Below are positions 57,104 to 61,382 of a stretch of 61,382 bases of DNA, piece after piece. The stretch comes from Comamonadaceae bacterium (GTDB lineage: Bacteria; Pseudomonadota; Gammaproteobacteria; Burkholderiales; Burkholderiaceae_C), in NCBI GenBank assembly GCA_007280205.1, contig QYPX01000072.1:1-61382 (forward strand). The letters are read 5' to 3'. The number at the start of each line of letters is the position of its first letter. Position 1 is the first letter of the stretch. A model generated the notes under the pieces. That model made no database searches. It was not told where the DNA came from and saw only the letters and a program-made list of their open reading frames with translations. The position numbers and the translations under genes are program-made.

Positions 57104-58023
57104 TGGAATCCTACGCACTGCTGATTGCAGCCACCCTGAACGCCGGCACCGTGCTGGCGCTGGCTTCGCTGGGGCTGCTGATCAACGAGAAGGCCGGCAT
57201 CGTCAATCTGGGCGCCGAGGGCATGATGCTGTGCGCCGCGATTGCCGGCTTTGCCGCCGTGGTTCATTCCGGCAGTGACACGCTGGGCTTTGTTGCCGGC
57301 ATTGGCGCCGGTGCCTTGCTGGCGCTGATTTTTGGCGGCCTGGTGATCTGGCTCAATACCAACCAGTACGCGACCGGTCTGGCGGTCAGCCTCTTTGGTG
57401 CTGGCTTCTCGGCTTTTGCCGGCATCAGCTATGTGCAGGAAAGAATTCCGCCACGGCCCAACTTTGCCGTGCCCTGGCTGTCAGACATTCCACTGCTCGG
57501 CCCGGCGTTCTTTCAGCATCATCCGCTGGTTTACCTGACCGTGCTGCTGGCCCTGGGCATGATCTGGTTTCTGTACCGCACACGCGCCGGTCTGGTGCTG
57601 CGCTGCGTTGGCGAGAGTCCGGAAGCCGCGCATGCGCTGGGCTATCCGGTGCGCCGCATTCGCCTGCTGGCAGTGATGGCTGGGGGCGCCCTGTGCGGCC
57701 TGGCCGGGGCCTATGTTTCCATCGTCTACACACCTTTGTGGGTCGAGGGCATGGTCGCCGGTAAGGGCTGGATTGCCTTGGCTCTGACGACATTTGCCAC
57801 CTGGCGCCCGGCCCGTGTGCTGCTTGGGGCCTATCTGTTTGGTGGTGTGACCATGCTGCAGTTTCACTTGCAGGGGGCAGGGGTGGAGATTCCAAGTCAG
57901 TTCCTGACCATGCTGCCTTACCTTGCGACTATCGTGGTGCTGGCACTGATCTCGCGCAACCCGCAGTGGATCCGCATCAATATGCCGGCCTCCATGGGCA
58001 AGTCGTTTCACCCCGGAAACTGA
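57103..58023 (+). CDS. BMP-type ABC importer permease 2 (YufQ-like)
   Basis: A 306-residue inner-membrane permease with about eight hydrophobic segments; SLGLLINEKAGIVNLGAEGM (about residues 20-39) and VAGKGWIALALTTFATWRPA (about 220-239) fit the family. The ATG shares one base with the preceding stop (TGATG), so it is translationally coupled. With permease 1 it forms the channel of a nucleoside-type importer. Confidence 0.92.
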   Translation: MESYALLIAATLNAGTVLALASLGLLINEKAGIVNLGAEGMMLCAAIAGFAAVVHSGSDTLGFVAGIGAGALLALIFGGLVIWLNTNQYATGLAVSLFGAGFSAFAGISYVQERIPPRPNFAVPWLSDIPLLGPAFFQHHPLVYLTVLLALGMIWFLYRTRAGLVLRCVGESPEAAHALGYPVRRIRLLAVMAGGALCGLAGAYVSIVYTPLWVEGMVAGKGWIALALTTFATWRPARVLLGAYLFGGVTMLQFHLQGAGVEIPSQFLTMLPYLATIVVLALISRNPQWIRINMPASMGKSFHPGN

Positions 58024-58092
58024 TTTTTCCGGTTCATAATCCTGTTTTTCTCCACCCCCTCCCGCAAACTGTCCAACAATAAAGGAAATCAC

Positions 58093-59256
58093 ATGACCGA
58101 CCTGCAAAAACGTTCCCTACTGCGAATCGCTGCACTGACGGCAGTCGCTTCGGCCGCCCTGGTGGGCTGCGGCAAGAAAGAGGCGGCGGCACCTGCCACG
58201 CCGGCCGCATCGGCTCCCGCAGCCGCTGCTTCAGCGCCCAAGGCCGAGCCATTGAAGATTGCGTTTGCCTATGTCGGCCCGGTGGGTGACGGTGGCTGGA
58301 CTTTTGCGCACGACAACGGCCGCAAGGCGCTGGAAAAGGAATTTGGCGACAAGATCAAGACTTCGTTTGTCGAAAGCGTGCCCGAGTCGGCCGATGCCGA
58401 GCGCGTTATCCGCGACATGGTAGGCCAGGGCAACAAGCTGATCTTTGGCACCACCTTCGGCTACATGGAGACCATGCTCAAGGTCGCCGCCGACAGCAAG
58501 GACGTCAAGTTGGAGCACGCTACCGGCTACAAGCAAGCCGAGAACCTGCGCACCTATGACAGCCGCACCTATGAGGGTGCCTACATGGCCGGCGTGATTG
58601 CGGGCAAGATGACCAAAACCAACACGCTGGGCGTGGTGGCCTCGGTGCCAATTCCGGAAGTGGTGCGCAACATCAACAGCTTCACGCTCGGCGCGCAGTC
58701 GAGCAACCCCAAGATCAAGACCAAGGTGGTGTGGGTTAACGAGTGGTTCAACCCACCGAAGGAAACCGAAGCCGCTACCTCGCTGATCAACGGTGGTGCT
58801 GACGTGCTGTTCCAGAACACCGATTCACCCGCTGTGCTGAAGACCGCCGAGGCCAAGGGCAAGCGCGCTTTCGGCTGGGATTCGGACATGACCGCCTATG
58901 GCCCGAAAGCCCATCTGGCCTCGGCCGTGATCAACTGGGGTCCGTACTACATCAAGGCCACCAAGGAAGCGCTGGACGGTACCTGGAAGGGTGGCACAGG
59001 CGCGTGGTGGGGTGTGAAGGAAGGCGCGATCGACATCGTCTCGATCGCTGAAGACGTGCCCGCCGAAACCAAGGCCAAAGTGGCCGAAGTCAAGAAGGGT
59101 CTGGCTGACGGCAGCTTCGTGATCTGGAAGGGCCCGATCACCGACAACACCGGCAAGGTGCAGGTGGCCAAGGACGCCGTCGCAGACGACAAGTTCCTCG
59201 GTGGACTTAACTTCTTCGTCAAGGGCGTGGAAGGTAAGGTGCCGGGCGCGAAGTAA
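58093..59256 (+). CDS. BMP-family lipoprotein binding protein
   Basis: A 387-residue basic-membrane-protein-family ligand receptor. It has a lipoprotein signal peptide ending in the lipobox LVGC with Cys26, then an Ala/Pro-rich tether (residues about 30-52), then the sugar-binding-like fold (FAYVGPVGDGGWTFAHDNGR, FNPPKETEAATSLINGGADV, FGWDSDMTAYGPKAHLASAV). BMP proteins of this group bind purine nucleosides or related compounds. It is the last gene of the importer operon and ends just before a strong terminator. AAAGGAAA lies before the ATG. Confidence 0.92.
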   Translation: MTDLQKRSLLRIAALTAVASAALVGCGKKEAAAPATPAASAPAAAASAPKAEPLKIAFAYVGPVGDGGWTFAHDNGRKALEKEFGDKIKTSFVESVPESADAERVIRDMVGQGNKLIFGTTFGYMETMLKVAADSKDVKLEHATGYKQAENLRTYDSRTYEGAYMAGVIAGKMTKTNTLGVVASVPIPEVVRNINSFTLGAQSSNPKIKTKVVWVNEWFNPPKETEAATSLINGGADVLFQNTDSPAVLKTAEAKGKRAFGWDSDMTAYGPKAHLASAVINWGPYYIKATKEALDGTWKGGTGAWWGVKEGAIDIVSIAEDVPAETKAKVAEVKKGLADGSFVIWKGPITDNTGKVQVAKDAVADDKFLGGLNFFVKGVEGKVPGAK

Positions 59257-59276
59257 GCACTCCAGCCGGGCATCGG

Positions 59277-59298
59277 AGCCGCCTTCGGGCGGCTTTTT
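59277..59298 (+). terminator. Rho-independent terminator of the BMP importer operon
   Basis: Stem AGCCGCC/GGCGGCT with a TTCG tetraloop followed by TTTTT, 20 bp after the binding-protein stop codon. This is the clearest intrinsic terminator in the window. Confidence 0.92.
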
Positions 59299-59301
59299 AA
59301 T

Positions 59302-59442
59302 GGCGTGGTGCTGATCGGGCCGCAACACCAGAACGTGGAAGAGCTATTGAAGTGGGCCGATGCGACGATGTACCGCGCCAAGGAACAGGGGCGTAATCGA
59401 GTTCTATTCATGATGGAAAGGCGTGCCAAGCAGCGTCCTTGA
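59302..59442 (+). pseudogene. C-terminal relic of a GGDEF (diguanylate cyclase) gene
   Basis: The frame reads LLKWADATMYRAKEQGRNRV, the characteristic last helix of GGDEF domains, and ends at TGA 59440-59442. The catalytic GGDEF signature and everything upstream are missing because the terminator of the preceding operon is directly adjacent. I infer a gene fragment left by rearrangement. Confidence 0.75.
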
Positions 59443-59502
59443 ACGCAAGGCCATCGTCGGCGACAATAGGTTCCCCATCGCGTCATTCCAAGCACATTCC
59501 GG

Positions 59503-59898
59503 ATGCAAATTCAGCTGCCCTCTGAAGCGCTCAGCTCTAACAGTCAAGCACAACGCAAACCGCGCAAGCCGGGCTGGAGGGTTGTGCTTGGCACGGCCGC
59601 CTGGTCAAGGCACACGCATGAACGGCCCGAAGGTGATGAGTTAAAGCTGCTGGGCAGCGTAAGCAAGGGCGCCCAGGTTGGCGCGCTGGCCGTGACGCCT
59701 GATGGTGAGTATGTGCAGGTGGTTGGCGATCACGTGACGCCGCTCAAGACCAAGGAGGTAGCGAAGGCAGTTGCCAACGCGTCCAAGGACGCAAAGCAGG
59801 AGTTTTCAAGAGAGTCCCCGCCCTGGCCGCTGGCCCGCAATGAAGCCCCTGCACCGGTGGTTATCCTGAAGAAGCGCCGGGTCGCGGTGATGCCGTAG
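59503..59898 (+). CDS. Hypothetical protein
   Basis: A 131-residue protein I do not recognise. The N-terminal 40 residues are basic and polar; the middle (LGSVSKGAQVGALAVTPDGE, then YVQVVGDHVTPLKTKEVAKA) looks like a compact beta-rich unit followed by a helix; the end is basic (ILKKRRVAVMP). No signal peptide or membrane helix. The ribosome site is weak. The frame lies between a GGDEF relic and a hydrolase and may belong to accessory DNA. Confidence 0.5.
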   Translation: MQIQLPSEALSSNSQAQRKPRKPGWRVVLGTAAWSRHTHERPEGDELKLLGSVSKGAQVGALAVTPDGEYVQVVGDHVTPLKTKEVAKAVANASKDAKQEFSRESPPWPLARNEAPAPVVILKKRRVAVMP

Positions 59899-59940
59899 AC
59901 GACATTTTTCAGCTCCATGACGTGAACTGAGGTGATCGCG

Positions 59941-60786
59941 ATGCTCAACCCCACCGAACTTGACCGCCAATACAACGCCCGTGCAGCGGTGCCTGACCAT
60001 TCTGCCTATTTTGCGCGGTGGCGAGCCGACTCGGTTCGCACGCGCAAGGCCTTGACCGCCGAGATTGACCTGGCCTACGCAAGCTCAAGTGACGAAAAGC
60101 TTGACTTCTTTCACGCCGAGAGGCGGGGTAAGCCGCTTCTCGTCTTTATTCATGGAGGCTATTGGCGTAGCCTCGACAAAAGTGATTTCAGTTTTCTTGC
60201 GCCGGCGTTTGGCGCCAGAGAGGTCAACCTCTCGGTAGTGAACTATGGTCTTGCTCCCGGCACTTCGATGGAGGAAATGGTTCGGCAACTCTTGCGCGCA
60301 GTCGGCTGGCTTTACAAGAACGCCGCAGCCATGGGCTTCGATCCGCAAAGAATCGTGATTGCTGGCCACTCTGCCGGTGCCCACCTGGCTGCGATGATGG
60401 CCGCCGCCGACTGGTCGAATTGGGATCACTCGCTTCCAGCCGATGTCGTGCATGGCATTGTGTGTATCAGTGGTCTGTACGATCTTGCACCGTTGGCACG
60501 CGCACCCTTTCTGAAGGATGACATTCGGTTGAATCGAGTTGGCGCGGCCAAGCTCAGTCCTGTCAACTATCGACCCAGACTGGCTGTGCCGATGGTCACC
60601 GCCGTTGGTGGAGATGAAAGTGCGGAGTTCCATCGCCAGAACGCGCTCATTCGAAGTTCCTGGCCCCACTGTTTTCGACACGACGTGCCGCTCCCGGGGC
60701 GCAACCACTTTTCAGCAGTCGATGCCCTGGCGGACTCGAATCACCTTCTGTTTCTTTCCACTCTTGGTCTTGTTGGCGCCAACTGA
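59941..60786 (+). CDS. Alpha/beta hydrolase, arylformamidase-like esterase
   Basis: A 281-residue serine hydrolase. The oxyanion-hole motif HGGYWRSLDKSDFSF (about residues 67-81) and nucleophile motif GHSAGAHLAA (about 143-152) match kynurenine-formamidase-like and carboxylesterase-like enzymes; a C-terminal His in LPGRNHFSAVD completes the triad. I chose the ATG at 59941 with GAGG 8 bp upstream; a GTG at 59932 is in frame but overlaps that site. No kynurenine pathway genes are adjacent, so the substrate is open. Confidence 0.85.
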   Translation: MLNPTELDRQYNARAAVPDHSAYFARWRADSVRTRKALTAEIDLAYASSSDEKLDFFHAERRGKPLLVFIHGGYWRSLDKSDFSFLAPAFGAREVNLSVVNYGLAPGTSMEEMVRQLLRAVGWLYKNAAAMGFDPQRIVIAGHSAGAHLAAMMAAADWSNWDHSLPADVVHGIVCISGLYDLAPLARAPFLKDDIRLNRVGAAKLSPVNYRPRLAVPMVTAVGGDESAEFHRQNALIRSSWPHCFRHDVPLPGRNHFSAVDALADSNHLLFLSTLGLVGAN

Positions 60787-60829
60787 GGTCGGGAAAGCGC
60801 AAGAGCAAGAGACCCCGGCGTTTGCGGAT

Positions 60830-61382
60830 CTAGCGCCAGTGACGACTGTGCCGATGTCCGTGGCTGCCAAACCATATCCCCATTCCCATCAAGGCGGCGA
60901 TCGGCACGTAATTGGCTTGGCTGTAGTAAGCCGGATAGCCGTAATAGGCCCGCGGCTCGGAGACGATGTAGGTGGGCTCCTGATAGAGCGGCTGCGCATA
61001 AGTCACCGTGCTGGTTGGCGCTGCGATCTGCGAGACGGTTCCCACTGGCGTGACTTGGAGCTGCAGGGTAGGTCCGGGGTCAGAAGGCATTTGCACGGTG
61101 TACTGTTTGCCTCCAAATTCATAGACGACGCTGTAGGCAATGGCCCTGTTTTCAAGAGCGTTCTGCGTGGTGCAGCGCTGGATGTTCTGAAATTGCGCGC
61201 TGGGCGAGCCCTCCAGGCTGTCGCCGAGAGCCGCGCCGCCAATGATGCCAAGCACAGTGGCTGCCGCCTTGCCGGCGCCACCACCGACCGCATTGCCCAT
61301 GGCGCCACCTGCAATGGCGCCCATCAAGGCACCTGCGCCTGATCTGGTTTGTTGGGAAGCGACTTGCTCGGTCGTGCAGACC
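60830..61382 (-). CDS. Glycine-zipper envelope protein, 5'-truncated by window
   Basis: The frame is open to the window edge, so the start is outside; the first internal ATG is at 61327. The visible part has a glycine-zipper segment of small residues (GAIAGGAMGNAVGGGAGKAA and GIIGGAALGDSLEG) as in 17-kDa-antigen/Rick_17kDa-like surface lipoproteins. A beta-rich middle (YSVVYEFGGKQYTVQMPSDP) follows, then a Tyr/Pro-rich tail and a basic end (HGHRHSRHWR). Location in the outer envelope is inferred; function unknown. Convergent with the hydrolase gene. Confidence 0.75.
   Translation of the reverse strand, partial: VCTTEQVASQQTRSGAGALMGAIAGGAMGNAVGGGAGKAAATVLGIIGGAALGDSLEGSPSAQFQNIQRCTTQNALENRAIAYSVVYEFGGKQYTVQMPSDPGPTLQLQVTPVGTVSQIAAPTSTVTYAQPLYQEPTYIVSEPRAYYGYPAYYSQANYVPIAALMGMGIWFGSHGHRHSRHWR

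Overview
The window reads as a chromosomal segment of a metabolically versatile betaproteobacterium, most likely Burkholderiales/Comamonadaceae (Rhodoferax- or Polaromonas-like). I infer this from the high G+C, the many solute-binding-protein importers (Pot-type, TRAP, Fe3+-type, Liv-type, BMP-type and an orphan TctC/Bug protein), the HyuAB, TtuC/glycerate-kinase and BkdA1A2B-Lpd content, and the dispersed palindromic repeats. No rRNA, tRNA, prophage or CRISPR array was seen. The species assignment is an inference.

Layout. 1-621: 3' end of an NfnA/SudB-like reductase. 625-2700: palindromic repeats, a decayed type III restriction-modification island (RhuM/HNH chimera, ORF6N gene, Res N-terminal stub) and a PIN-toxin/antitoxin pair. 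2777-11907: IclR regulator, spermidine-type ABC importer, Hcn-type three-subunit flavin/Fe-S dehydrogenase and an ALDH7 aldehyde dehydrogenase, which look like one amine/imino-acid catabolic operon. 11859-15817: a two-gene island (AlbA_2 ATPase-like protein plus a TOTE-type primase-helicase), a candidate defence system. 15853-16236: fluoride channel CrcB. 16246-23553: TRAP transporter divergent from a MarR-like regulator and a fused hydantoinase/oxoprolinase. 23642-28112: sulfatase, enoyl-CoA hydratase, a serine-hydrolase relic and RarA. 28174-38772: Fe3+-type ABC importer with two ATPases, an XdhD-like molybdenum hydroxylase, an SsnA-like amidohydrolase and, convergently, a YgfK-like flavin/Fe-S protein. 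39023-46789: livHMGF directly followed by tartrate dehydrogenase, a TctC-type binding protein and glycerate 2-kinase, then a Crp/Fnr regulator. 47016-52014: branched-chain 2-oxoacid dehydrogenase operon on the minus strand, with a broken E2 gene. 52424-53742: GNAT acetyltransferase and VapBC. 53849-59256: thrH translationally coupled to a BMP-family (nucleoside-type) ABC importer. 59302-61382: GGDEF relic, a hypothetical gene, an alpha/beta hydrolase and the 3' part of a glycine-zipper envelope protein.

The most unusual signals are repeats that invade genes. A ~72-bp palindromic element sits in frame inside the hydantoinase gene and, in the opposite orientation, inside the E2 linker. In E2 a single transition in the element (Trp to TGA) splits the protein. 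A second element (GGGACAGA...TCTGTCCC) occupies every gap of livHMGF, is triplicated behind the Crp/Fnr gene, and supplies part of the C-terminus of the BMP-type ATPase. Two catabolic modules also deserve attention: the XdhD-SsnA-YgfK set with its own ABC importer, and the liv permease genes joined to a tartrate-degradation operon.
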